A DNA stretch of 64,000 nt from positions 242,013 to 306,012 of the forward strand of contig NW_024727827.1 of NCBI RefSeq assembly GCF_018991925.1. The letters are read 5' to 3'. Source of the stretch: Homarus americanus (taxonomy: Eukaryota > Arthropoda > Malacostraca > Decapoda > Nephropidae). The notes below the pieces were generated by a model. The model was not told the origin of the DNA. It ran no database searches and was given only the letters and a program-made list of their open reading frames with translations. The position numbers and the translations under genes are program-made. Position 1 is the first letter of the stretch; every line of letters starts with the position of its first letter. Below, piece by piece: positions 45,058 through 55,213 of the stretch.

Positions 45058-46288
45058 CTTTTCCTTCCCTTGTTCTTCTTCTCCCTCCTCCTCCTCTTCT
45101 CCTCCTCCTCCTCCTTCTCCTCCTCTCCTCCTTCCTCTTCTCCTCTCCTCCTCTTGTCCTCCTCCTCCTCCTCCTTCCTCTTCTTCTCCTCCCTCTTCTC
45201 CTCCTCCTCCTCCTTCCTCTTCTCCTCTCCTCCTCTTCCCCTCTCCTCCTCTCCTTCCTCCTTTTCCTCCTCTCTCTTGTCCTCTCTCCTCCCTCCCTCC
45301 CTCCTTCCTCCTCCTCCTCCCTCCTTGTCCTTCTCCTCCTCCTCCTCTTGTCCTTCTCCTCCCCTCCTTCCTCTTCTCCTCCTCCTCCCTCTTGTCCTCC
45401 TCTCCTCTTGTCCTTCTCCTCCTCCTTCCCTCTTCTCCTCTCCTCCTCTTGTCCTCCTCCTCTCCCTCCTCCTCCTCCTCCCTCCTCCTCCTTCTCCTCC
45501 TCCTCCTCCTCCTCCTCCTTCCTCTCCTCCTTCCTCTCCTCCTCTCCTTCCTCCTTCCTCCTCCTCCTCCTCCCTCCTCCTCTTCTTCCTCTCCTCTCCT
45601 CCTCTGTCCTTCTCCTCCTCCTTCTCTCCTCCTCCTCCTTCCTCTCCTCCTTCCTCTTCTCCTCCTCCTCCTCTTGTCCTCCTCCTCCTCTTGTCCTTCT
45701 CCTCCTCCTCCTCTTCCCTTCTCTTCCTCTTCCCTCTCCTCCTCCTTACTCTTCTCCTCCTCCTCCTCCTCCTCCTTCCTCTTCTCTTCCTCCTCTCTTG
45801 TCCTCCTCCTCCTCCCTTCCTCTTCTCCTCCTTCCCTCTTCTCCCTCCTCCTCCTCCTCCTCCTTCCTCTTCTCCTCCTCCTCCTCCTCCTTCCTCTTCT
45901 CCTCCTCCTCCCTCTTCTCCTCTCCTCCTTCCTCTCTCTCCTCCTCCTCCTTCCTCTTCCTCCTCTCCTTCCTCTTCTCCTCCTCCTTCCTCTTCTCCTC
46001 CTCCTCCTCCTTCCTCTTGTCCTCCTCCTTCCTCTTCTCCTCCTCTCCTCCTCCTCCTTCCCCTCCTCCTCCTTCTCCTCCTCCTCTTCTCCTCCTCCTC
46101 CTCCCCTCCTCTTGTCCTCCTCCTCCGTCCTCTTCTTCTTCTCCTCCTCCTCTTCCTCCTCCTCCCTCTTCTTCTTCCTCCTCCTCCTCTTGTCCTCCTC
46201 CTCCCTCTTCTCCTCCTCCTCCTCCTCTTGTCCTCCTCCTCCTCGCTCTTCTCCTCCTCCTCCTCTTGTCCTCCTCCTCCCTCTTCTT
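45058..46288 (+). repeat. 1.2-kb CTCCTC polypyrimidine array with CTTGTCC punctuation
   Basis: Almost pure pyrimidine on plus, in TCCTCC/TTCCTCTTCTCC words; the rare G occurs in CTTGTCC. Frames on both strands are open for more than 400 codons (Ser/Leu/Pro or Glu/Arg/Gly). They are composition artefacts. Confidence 0.97.
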
Positions 46289-46429
46289 CATCATTGGCTT
46301 GAACACCTCTACACTCAACGCACCGATCACGCACTCAATGCACTCAACATGAGGCGTGATTCTCCCAAGCAACGAGGACGTCGGAATGTACACGCTCGGC
46401 CGCTCGTGTCGCTAACGTGTGGTTGTCGG

Positions 46430-46820
46430 CGTCCACAGTAACGCCTGGCGAAGGTCTGCCACCATCACCGTCTACACTAACGCCTGGCGAAGTGCTGCAC
46501 CCACCACCACCCACCACCGTCTACACTAACGCCTGGAAGGTCTGCCCACCACCACCACTACCTACCACTACCACCACCACCACCACCACCGTCACACTAA
46601 CGCCTGGCGAAGGTCTACCACCACCGTCTACACTAACGCCTGGCGAAGGTCTGCCACAACCACCGTCTACACTAACGCTGAGGTCTGCCACCACCACCCA
46701 CCACCACCACCACACTCATCGTCCACAGTAACGCCTGGCGAAGGTCTGCCACCACCACCGTCACTAACGCCTGGCAAAGGTCTGCCACACCACCGTCTAC
46801 ACTAACGCCTGGTGAAGGTC
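46430..46820. repeat. ACTAACGCCTGGCGAAGGTC minisatellite
   Basis: About ten copies of a 36-42 bp unit containing CACCGTCTACACTAACGCCT and GGCGAAGGTCTGCCACCACC, with CCACCA expansion in some copies. Confidence 0.93.
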
Positions 46821-47217
46821 CGCCACCACCACCACCACCACCACCACTACCACCACAACTACCACTATCACCACCACTACCACCACCACCACCCACCACC
46901 ACCTACACCTATGGTGTTGGTGGTGGTGTGGTGGTGGTGTGGTGGTGGTGTGGGTAGTATGATGGTGTGTGTAGTGTGGTGGTGTGTTGTGTGTGTGGTG
47001 TTGTGGTTGTTAGTTATGGTGGTGGTGTGGTGTTGTTAGTGGTAGTTGTGGTGGTGTTAGTGGTGGTGGTAGTGGTGGTGGTGGTGGTGGTGGTAGTGGT
47101 AGTATGATGTGGTGGTGGTGAGTGGTAGTAGTGGTGGTGGTGGTGGTAGTGGTAGTAGTGGTGGTGGTGGTGGTAGTAGTAGTGGTGGTGGTGGTAGTGG
47201 TAGTAGTGGTGGTGGTA
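46821..47217. repeat. (CCA)n block followed by (TGG)n block, inverted repeat
   Basis: 46821-46905 is CCA/CTA trinucleotides; from 46912 to 47217 is GGT/GTG/AGT trinucleotides. The strand switch is at CACCTATGGTG (about 46905-46917). Long self-complementary arms are possible. Confidence 0.92.
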
Positions 47218-47385
47218 AGTGTATATGTGGCACTCTCTACAGGCTACACCAGCCAGTGCCAAGGTTGTAGCTCGGTGCTGAATGACCCCACCACCCCCCA
47301 CAAGGCGTTGGTTTTGTCACTGCTTTTTGTCCGTGTGTGCATATGTGTGTGTGTGTAGTGTGTGTGTGTGTGTGTGTGTGTATGA

Positions 47386-47640
47386 GTGTTGTGTAATGGT
47401 CAGCATGTTCGCCTCGCAAGTTAGTGGACCCAGGTTCGATCCGGGCAGGGTGGAGCTATGGGCAGTTTCTCCACGCCATTTGCCTCTGTCTACCCAGCAG
47501 CAGTGGTGAGGCCTGGATGTTAATTGTGTTCCGGGGTAATGGTTAGAGTGCAGTTGGTGGGTTGTCCGGTCTTCTCGGACTATTCCTTGACACTGGGTCA
47601 CAGCCGTTAACTCAGGGTGTGGTTGTTGTGTTGGTGACAG
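47386..47640 (+). mobile_element. tRNA-derived SINE
   Basis: The 5' head resembles a tRNA, closest by eye to tRNA-Val in the GTTCGCCTC anticodon-arm region. It has an A-box-like TGGTCAGCATG at 47397-47407 and a B box GGTTCGATCC at 47433-47442, 36 bp apart. This is the split polymerase III promoter layout. A non-tRNA body follows (TCTCCACGCCATTTGCC, CCAGCAGCAGTGGTGAGGCC). A second A-box-like word GGTTAGAGTG lies at about 47541. The end is uncertain, near GGTGACAG at 47640. The acceptor stem does not pair, so it is not a functional tRNA gene. Confidence 0.75.
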
Positions 47641-47714
47641 TTTCTACACAGTGTCGTGTGTGTGTGTGTGTGTTTATGGAAATACACACGATTCTCTCTC
47701 TCTCCATGTCTGTG

Positions 47715-48190
47715 TCTACCCCCCCTCCCCCCCTCCACCAATCAGACAAAATAATATGATAAACTATTGTTGTCCCTCCTCCCTTCCCTCCCCTTCCACC
47801 TCCCACCCCTCTTCCTCCTCCTCTCTATTCCCCCCTCTCTCCCCTTCTTCTTCCCCCTCCTCTCTCCCCTCTTCCCTCCTCCTTCCCCTCCTCTCCCTCT
47901 TCCTCTCCACCATTTTCCTCCTCCCCCCCACCACAGAGGACAGGTGCTTCCAGGTCCTCCTCTTCCTCCTCTCCCCTTCCCTCCTCCTCTTGTCATCACC
48001 CCCCTCCCCCCTTCGCTGGAATGTCTCATTTCCAGGCGCTCACCAAGCTTACCTGCCCTCCCTCTTCCTCCTCCTTCTTCTCCTCTGCTTCCTCCTCTTC
48101 CTCCTCCTTCCTCCTCTTCCTCCTCCTCTTCCTCTTCCTCCCTCCTTCTCCTCTTCCTCCTCTTCCTCCTCCCTCCACCTCCTACCGCCC
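47715..48190 (+). repeat. CCTCCTCTTCC polypyrimidine array
   Basis: Pyrimidine-rich blocks 47715-47735, 47775-47930 and 48055-48185, with a mixed segment 47935-48050. No gene. Confidence 0.88.
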
Positions 48191-48204
48191 TAACCTACTC
48201 TCAA

Positions 48205-48485
48205 CACCCCCTAACACTAGCCTAACCTAACATAACCTGCTAACCTAACCTAACCTAACCTAACACTAACCTAACACTAACCCCTGCCCCTGCTAACCTA
48301 ACACTAACCTCTACACTAACCCCTAACACTAACCTAACACTAACCTAACACTAACCTAACTAGCACTAACCTAAACCTAACCTAACACTAACCTAACCTA
48401 CTAACTAACACTAACCCCTACCTAACCCTGCCTAACCTAACTTCAACCTAACACTAACCTAACCCCTAACACTAACTAACCTAAC
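48205..48485 (-). repeat. Telomere-like CCTAACACTAA array
   Basis: CCTAA units mixed with CCTAACACTAA and CCCCTAACACTAAC variants, like a less regular version of the 23761-24598 array. Confidence 0.9.
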
Positions 48486-48561
48486 CACGGAGTCAGTCAG
48501 TTCAGTTAGTGGGTCAATGCGGGCAGTCAATCTCACCTTGCAGCTCTTACTGAATCAACCT

Positions 48562-48722
48562 GCAGGTGTGTAGTGGTGCAGGTGTGTAGTGGTGCAGGTG
48601 TGTAGTGGGGAGCAGGTGTGTGGTGGTGCAGGTGTGTAGTGGTGCAGGTGTGTAGTGGTGCAGAGTGTGTGGTGCAGGTGTGTAGTGGAGTGACAGGTGT
48701 GTAGTGGGTGCAGGTGTGTGGC
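48562..48722. repeat. GTGTAGTGGTGCAG minisatellite
   Basis: About ten copies of a 15-16 bp unit CAGGTGTGTAGTGGTG. Confidence 0.93.
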
Positions 48723-49019
48723 TGAGAACAAAAAAGATTGCAATTCTTCTTCTTCACCACCTCCCTCCCTCCACCACACACCCACCCTGTCTCCCTAGCT
48801 ACCGTGTCTCCTAGGATCTCCGCTATGACACATATCTCCTAACACGTGTCAGGTAGCGGGATCGGTCTACTACCCTTCCTTTTCCCTTTCAATTAAATTT
48901 CCCTTCGTTCCCCTTTCCCCTCCTCCCCATCCCCCCCTCTTTCCCATCCACCCCCATCTGTCTCACACTCTCCCTCTCTTCCATCTACTTAATTTTGTCA
49001 TATTTTTTTAGTCTATTTC
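48723..49019. other. C-rich spacer, no gene
   Basis: CTCCCTCCACC and CCCCTTTCCCC words; nothing recognised. Confidence 0.4.
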
Positions 49020-49825
49020 CTGGTTTCTATCCTTCCCACCCCATTACCCTCTGCTACACTCCCTACCCCCTTCCCACCCCTTCCATTACCCCTCTTGCCC
49101 TCCCTACCCCTTCCCACCCTTCCATTACCCCTCTGCCCTCCCTACCCCTTCCCACCCCTTCCATTGCCCTCTGCCCTCTCCCCTTCCCACCCCCATTACC
49201 TCTGCCCTCCCTACCCCTTCCCCACCCCTTCCATTGCCCTCTGCCTCCCTACCCCTTCCCACCCTTCATTACCCCTCTGCCCTCCTACCCTTCCCACACC
49301 TTCCATGCCCCTCTGCCCTCCCTACCCCTTCCCACCTTCCATTGCCCCTCTGCCCTCCCTACCCCTTCCCACCCTTCCATTACCCCTCTGCCTCCCCTAC
49401 CTTCCCCACCCCTTCCATTCCCCTCTGCCTCCCTACCCCTTCCCACCCCTTCATTGCCCTCTGCCCTCCCTACCTTCCCACACATTCCCCTCTGCCCTCC
49501 TGCCTTCCCACCCTTCATTACCCTCTGCCCTCCCCTACCCCTTCCCACCCTTCCCGTGCCCTCTGCCCTCCCTACCCCTTCCCACCCCTTCCATGCCCCT
49601 CTGCCCTCCCCTACCCCTTCCCCACCCTTCCATTACCCCTGCCCTCCCTACCCCTTCCACCTTCATTACCCTCTTTCTCCCTCTACCCCTTCCACCCTTC
49701 CATTGACCCTCTGCCCTCCTACCCCTTCCCCACCTTCCATTGCCCTCTGCCCTCTACCCCTTACCTTCCATTACCCCTCTGCCCTCCCTACCCCTTTCCT
49801 TCCCTCCCTCCTTCCCCTCTTCTCC
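49020..49825. repeat. 38-40 bp minisatellite, about 20 copies
   Basis: Unit: CTACCCCTTCCCACCCCTTC then CATTACCCCTCTGCCCTCC. Many 1-4 bp deletions and TTGCC or ATGCC variants. Very G-poor on plus. The three long Pro/Leu/Ser frames are artefacts. Confidence 0.95.
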
Positions 49826-50384
49826 GGCCTTAAAATGTCAGGTTTTATATCTCGTTATTTCCTGTAACCACCATATGTGTGCCAGAGCCAACCAATTCTG
49901 GTGCTAATCCCCATATCCTGTTTAACCAGCCTGACCCATAGTTAACACCAGTGCCGTATATCAGGAAGCCAGACAAGCACTCCTCATGGCTCCCACACTT
50001 ACCTAAACCTAACTTGACACTAACCAGTGACACTAACCTGACACTAACCTGACACTAATAACCAAACTAACCGCCACCTCGTAAACACAAAAAGTGCAAA
50101 AGAGGCATGCAAGATTATTCTCTCCTCTCACATATGAAAAGCGCTCAACACACTGACCCTCTCGGCTCTCTTAGCACCATCTTCATCACCGGCTCCTACT
50201 ACCACCTGAGATCCCTCGTCCACTAATACATTTAGGACACCACAACCGCATCCAGCCCCATACTTGCACGAACCAATCGCATACAAACAAAACAGACAAA
50301 CAGACAAACACTCCAACTAACAAACAAACTTACTGACACTACGGCAGCCCAAACACCTTGAAACAAACATGTCAAGTATTCATG
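49826..50384. other. Unique DNA, possible LINE C-terminal remnant
   Basis: At about 50090-50215 a frame reads SAKEACKIILSSHMKSAQHTD, which loosely resembles the post-RT KRACRIIL motif seen in LINE-C, and then STIFITGSYYHLRSL. Alignment would be needed. A short CTGACACTAAC repeat is at 50020-50060. No other feature. Confidence 0.3.
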
Positions 50385-50530
50385 AAATAAAATGTCAGTC
50401 AAACGTCAGTGTCAGTCAAGTCAGTCAATGTCACGTCAAGTCACGTCGATGTCACGTCAAGTGTCACAAGTCACGTCAGTGTCCAGGTCAGTCCAGGTCA
50501 GTGTCAGGTCAGGTCGAGTGTTAGGTAGAG
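50385..50530. repeat. GTCAGTCAAGTCACGTC short repeat
   Basis: Degenerate GTCA-based words: GTCAGTCAA, GTCACGTCAA, then CAGGTCAGT. Confidence 0.85.
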
Positions 50531-50544
50531 TATTAGGTCGAGCT

Positions 50545-50820
50545 TAAATAATCCCAGGCCAAATAATATCAGCTTAAATAATCAGAGCTTAAATAATCCA
50601 AGCTGAAATAATCCCAGCATAAATAATCCCAGCTTAAATAATATCTGCTTAAATAATATAAGCTTAAATAATCCCAGCTTAAATAATATCAGCTTAAATA
50701 ATCCCAGCTTAAATAATATCAGCAATAATCAGCTTAAATAATCCCAGCTTAAATAATCCCAGCTTAAATAATCCCAGCTTAAATAATATCAGCTTAAATT
50801 ACCCCAGCTTAAATAATCTC
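50545..50820. repeat. 15-bp minisatellite CAGCTTAAATAATCC
   Basis: About 18 copies; alternates ATCC, ATAT and ATCT endings. Confidence 0.96.
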
Positions 50821-50919
50821 ACCAAAACAACAAGTGACGTAATTATCCCAACACTCCCGGCATCAACTGACTGACTGACTGGACAAACACAATGAAGAAT
50901 AGGAAATAAAACCACCATC

Positions 50920-52530
50920 CTCCCACCCCCTACCATCCCCCCACCCTCCTCCCTACCATCCTCCCCACCACCCCTCCCTACCATCCCACCCACCTCCCTA
51001 CCATCCATCACCACCCCTCCACTACCATCACTCCACCCCCCTCCCACCACCTCCCACCCTCCTCCCCTACCACCCCTCCCACCCCCTCCACATCCCTCCC
51101 CACCCCCCCCCCTACCATCCCCCCCCCACCCCCCTCCCTACCATCCCTCCCCCACCCTCCTCCCCATCCCCCCACCCCTCCCTACCATCGCTCCCCACCC
51201 CTCCCTACCATCGCTCCCCCCTCCTACCATCCCTCCCCCACCCCCACTCCCTACCATCCCTCCCCACCTCCCCTGTCCCCCCACCCCTCCCTACCATCCC
51301 TCCCCACCCCCCTCCCTACCATTTCCTCCTCCCCCCCCTCCCTACCATCCCCCCCCCACCCCCCCTCCCCTACCATCCCTCCCCACCCCCCCCTCCCCAC
51401 CATCCCTCCCCACCCTCCCTCCCCTACCATCCCCTCCCCACCCTCCCCTGTCCCTCCCCACCCCCCTCCCCCCCCTCCCTCCCCACCCCTCCCCCCTCCC
51501 CCCCCACCCCCCCTCCCTACCACCTCCCCCCACCCCCTCCCCTGCATCCCCTCCCCACCCCCCGCTCCCCTACCATCCCTCCCCACCCCCTCCCCACCCA
51601 TCCCCCACCCTCCCCCTACCATCCCCTCCCCACCTCCTCCCCATCCCTCCCCACCCCCTCCCCTACCATCCCTCCCCCCCCTCCCCCCCCATCCCCTCCC
51701 CACCCCCTCCCCTACCATCCCCTCCCCACCTCCTCCCTACCATCCCTCCCATCCTCCCCACCCCTCCCTACCATCACTCCCCCCTCCCTACCATCCCTCC
51801 CCACCCCCCTCCCCTACCATCCCTCCCACCCCCCCTCCCTACCATCCTCCCCCCCCCCTCCCCACCATCCCCCCACCCCCTCCCTGCCATCCCCCCACCT
51901 CCCCTCCATTCCTCCCCACCCCCCTCCCTGTCACCCCCACCCTCCTCCCCTACCATCCCTCCCACCCCCTCCCCACCATCCTCCCCACCACCCCCTCCCA
52001 CCCCCTCCCCTACCATCCTCCCCCACCCCCCCCTCCCCCATCCCTCCCCCACCCCCCTCCCCTACCATCCCCCCCACCCCCTCCCTACCATCCCCACCCC
52101 ACCCCCCTCCCTACCATTCCTCCCACCCCTCCTCCCTCCCCCCCCACCCCTCCCCTCCTCCCACCCTCCCCACCCCCCTCCCCACCCCCACCCCCCCCTC
52201 ACCTCCCCACCCCCTCCCTACCATCTCCCCACCCTCCTCCCCACATCCCTCCCACCATCCCTCCCCACCCCCTCCCCACCCCCCTCCCCCTCCTACCATC
52301 CCTCCCCACCCCCTCCCCACCATCCTCCTACCATCCTCCACACCCCTCCCTACCATCCCTCCCACCCCCCTCCCACCATTCCACCCCCTCCCTACCATCT
52401 CCCCACCCTCCTCCCCTACCATCCTCCCCACCATCCCTCCCCACCTCCTCCTACCCATCCCTCCCCACCCCCTCCCCACCATCCTCCCTACCATCCCCTC
52501 CCACCCCCCCTACCATCCTCCACCCCCTCC
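50920..52530 (-). repeat. 1.6-kb C-rich satellite CCCTACCATCCCTCCCCACC
   Basis: About 70 degenerate copies of a 20-27 bp unit, CCCTACCATCCCTCCCCACC plus C or T runs. Plus is almost G-free. Minus is (GGGGAGGGATGGTAGGG)-like with long G runs, so G-quadruplex (minus) and i-motif (plus) potential. Minus-strand Gly-rich frames are artefacts. Confidence 0.96.
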
Positions 52531-52547
52531 CGGGAGGCTGCTCAGGG

Positions 52548-52800
52548 AGGGTGGGGGAGGAGGGAAGGGTGGGGAGTGAGGTCAGGAGGAGAATCGGGAG
52601 GAGGAGAGTCAGGAGAATCGGGAGGAGAGGTCAGGAGGTCAGGAGGAGGTCGGGAGGAGGGTCAGGAGGAGGAGGTGGGGAGGAGAATGAGGAGGAGAAA
52701 AGGGGGAGGGAAAGGAGTGAGGAGGAGAAGGTCAGGAGGAGGTCGGGAGAAAGACACCAAAACAGGGACGAGGGGTGAGGGAAATTGAGGAGGTCAGGGA
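52548..52800 (+). repeat. GGTCAGGAGGAG purine array
   Basis: GGAGGA and GGTCAGGAGGA units. The purine strand is plus, opposite to the preceding C-rich array. Confidence 0.9.
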
Positions 52801-52895
52801 GTGGGGGGGCAGTCTCAGAGACCCCTCGCCCGGGGTCGTTCCCCTAGGGCATTAGGAACCTCAGGGCGTGGAGGCTTCAAGGTGAGTTTACTACT

Positions 52896-52934
<39 letters not shown>

Positions 52935-52956
52935 ACAGCTAACGTGTGTGTGTTTT

Positions 52957-53586
52957 GACATCTCAAGCCTTTGGCAGACTCCGTACCCGCGTCTTCAGCT
53001 GTAGGGAGCTGAAATTATCTCCAAAGTTACACGTATATCGAGCAGTGGTCCTCCCCACCCTGCTATATGGCAGCGAGACATGGGTCACATACAGGAGGCA
53101 CCTCGAGGCACTTGAAGACTTTCACCAACGTAGTCTACGTTCCATCCTCCGAGTTAGCTGGGAAGACAAGAGAACAGATGCCAGTATTCTCGCTGACACC
53201 AACTGTAGGAGCATCGAGGCAACTGAAGAGGTATAAGGATAGTCTTAAGACAAACCTGAAAAGGTGCCAAATGGACCCCCTCACCTGGGAGACGATTACT
53301 CCACACCGTAACGCTTGGAGGAGCACCACACGAGAAGGTGTCAATACTTTCCAGTTAGCCTGACTGTAAACCAAGGCAGACATATGCCAACGCCGGAAAG
53401 ACGCTGCCACCGCTCCTCCCGCACTAGATGTAGCCCCCCACACGTGCACCATCAGTGGACGACTCTGCCGGTCCCGTATCGGCCTCTTTAGTCACCTCAG
53501 AACTCACCAACCTACAGTAGGTGACATCCTTAATAACTCATATCATTGTATCATAGCTGGATGATCGTTATACTTGACAGTAAAGT
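52957..53586 (+). mobile_element. LINE-A copy 2: RT C-terminus with internal deletion
   Basis: Same family as 3570-4335. It begins at QAFGRLRTRVF at almost the same position as copy 1 and is open through NCRSIEAT. A 119-bp deletion relative to copy 1 shifts the frame, and QLKRYKDSLKTNLKR continues in another frame to 53363. CGA to TGA and TAT to TAA changes follow. The degenerate C2H2 finger (C-x2-S-x12-H-x3-H, 53443-53510) and the end CIIAG stop at 53564 are kept. The 3' UTR ends GACAGTAAAGTAGTAG and runs into a GT microsatellite. A GA tract lies just upstream (52902-52931). Confidence 0.9.
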
Positions 53587-53587
53587 A

Positions 53588-53588
53588 G

Positions 53589-53648
<60 letters not shown>

Positions 53649-53680
53649 TGTATGTGTGTAGTGTGTGTGTGGGTCCTAAT
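53588..53680. repeat. (GT)n at LINE-A2 3' end
   Basis: About 28 GT units, then GT with interruptions. It directly continues the element's GTAGTAG tail. Confidence 0.95.
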
Positions 53681-53734
53681 GTGTTGGTGGTGGGGTGATA
53701 CTACTAATAATATCTCCACTCCCCATAACACTCT

Positions 53735-53825
53735 CATCCTCACGCAACCTCCCCTCCCTATCACCCCCCACCTCCTCCCCTCCCTATCACCCCCCACCTC
53801 CTCCCCTCCCTATCACCCCTCACCT
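53735..53825. repeat. CTCCCTATCACCCCCCACCT 27-bp repeat
   Basis: Three to four copies of CTCCCTATCACCCCCCACCT plus CCTCCC. Confidence 0.9.
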
Positions 53826-54110
53826 CTCTGTGACCCCATAACCCCTAATGGCCGCTCGTGTCTCCCCCTCCTTCCCTCCCCCGTCATTAACCCCGGCACT
53901 CACTGTTTCCTTCTCCCCACACCCCTTTGAGCCAATCAGAAGCCGTCTAGGGCACGTATGGCGGTTTTGATTGGTTGAGAGGATAGAGAAGATGGCCCAA
54001 TCGTGAGTTAGAGGAAGCAGTCGGGGCATTGTTCTGTCTGGGAGGGAGGGAGGGAGGGAGGGAAGAAGGAAGAGGGAGGGAGGGAGGGAAGGAAGGAAGG
54101 AAGGAAGGAA
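53826..54110. other. Unique DNA with CCAAT motifs and a GGGA/GGAA tract
   Basis: CCAATCAG at about 53932 and TGATTGGTTG at about 53970. (GGGA)n at 54040-54085 and (GGAA)n to 54108. No gene. Confidence 0.5.
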
Positions 54111-55213
54111 TAATAAGCCTTTGCTATCATTCGCCAGACGTGGGTTTGGTTGAAGAAGAGTTTGGAATGACAGGTAACAAGAAGGTCTAACACTGAGGTG
54201 TCGGTTTCTGATTTTAATAGATCAAGGTTGAAATCTCCTGTAATGTAGCAGTGTTTCCTCTCTGAACTTATGATAGTGATAAGCTGCGAAAATTGATCAA
54301 GAAAGTTCCCTACATTAGTGTGGGGTCTTCTGTAGATTACTCCCACTAGGATATTTCGTGTGTCGTTACGTGGTTCAGTGAAAACTCCCCATGTGCTCCT
54401 CCTGAACCTTTAGATCATCTCTTACAGGAGTGCTATGACGAACATCAACATATAGGGCCACACCACCACTGTGTCGATATCGTTAGTGGGTTTGGTCTCA
54501 CAGAACCCAAGTACATCAAATTTGTGGGCAATAGAAGATAAACACTGATCTAAAAAGGTATTTAGGTGAAGGGGAATACTGCTGATGTTATGGCTAATCA
54601 AGGAGAAGGAATGAGGTAGTAGGAGACTAGAACTAAACTCGGGGGAGTCAGGAAAGTAATAGTTACAGCTGGGGTTGGTGTAACTCAGTGAGGCAACAGG
54701 ATCGATATAAGGGAGTATTGTGCCCTCTATGTTCACAAATCTATCAATCACTTGCTTGACAATAATTATTTCCAGTTCCAGAATAATCAGAGATGCAACT
54801 TAAGGCACCCAGAGCTACTAAGACCACCCCCCATGCGCTCCTCTCAGTCCCAGACCTCCATAAAATATCACCGTGTGAAGGTGTGGAACAACTTACCTCC
54901 ACCCATCCCGGCAAGGACAATGCTCCCTTCCTTTAAATCATCTCTTAGAAAATATCTATTGTCTAATTATTAATATTTCTTGTAACACCTACTATATTTA
55001 CAGTACCTGCTTTTATTGTACCACCAAAACCATTTTATCGGAAATTATCATGTAAATAGATAAGTAATTACCATTGCAATAAACATATTTGCCAACAAGA
55101 CAATCCTGACAGCTCTGTCCTCTTGGTCAACCTTATTACTGTACAACCATTGCTGTACTGCTCCCCCATTATACTTAGGTTTGTCAATTCCACTGTAATT
55201 TATGTATAACTAC
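54111..55213 (+). mobile_element. LINE-E copy 2: 5'-inverted insertion (endonuclease part minus, C-terminus plus)
   Basis: 54716-54111 on minus encodes an apurinic-type endonuclease domain. It has SLISHNISSIPLHLN (the conserved Asn region), DVLGFCETKPTNDID (Glu in ETK), VALYVDV, then after a frameshift ILVGVIYRRPHTNVGNFLDQFSQ and ITGDFNLDLLKS (GDFN motif). Part of the domain centre is deleted. At about 54717 the orientation flips. On plus, CALYVHKSINHLLDNNYFQFQNN through SIKYHRVKVWNNLPPPIPAR and SFKSSLRKYLLSNY stop (54973), then the LINE-E 3' UTR to 55213. The segment lacks the RT core and the final 3' tail. Inverted 5' plus sense 3' is the structure known from twin priming. Confidence 0.8.

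Noticed and set aside
45017..46441. Frames of more than 400 codons rich in Ser/Leu/Pro or Glu/Arg/Gly
   Set aside because: Polypyrimidine composition cannot produce stops in most frames; both strands are open at the same place.
47386..47460. A functional tRNA-Val gene
   Set aside because: A and B boxes are present, but the acceptor and anticodon stems do not pair and a non-tRNA body follows; it is a SINE head.
49020..49825. Three overlapping Pro/Leu/Ser-rich frames of up to 290 codons
   Set aside because: They are readings of the C-rich 38-40 bp minisatellite in three frames.
50128..50316. Minus-strand 62-residue Cys-containing frame
   Set aside because: The plus strand of the same DNA resembles a LINE C-terminus, so the minus frame is probably a shadow.
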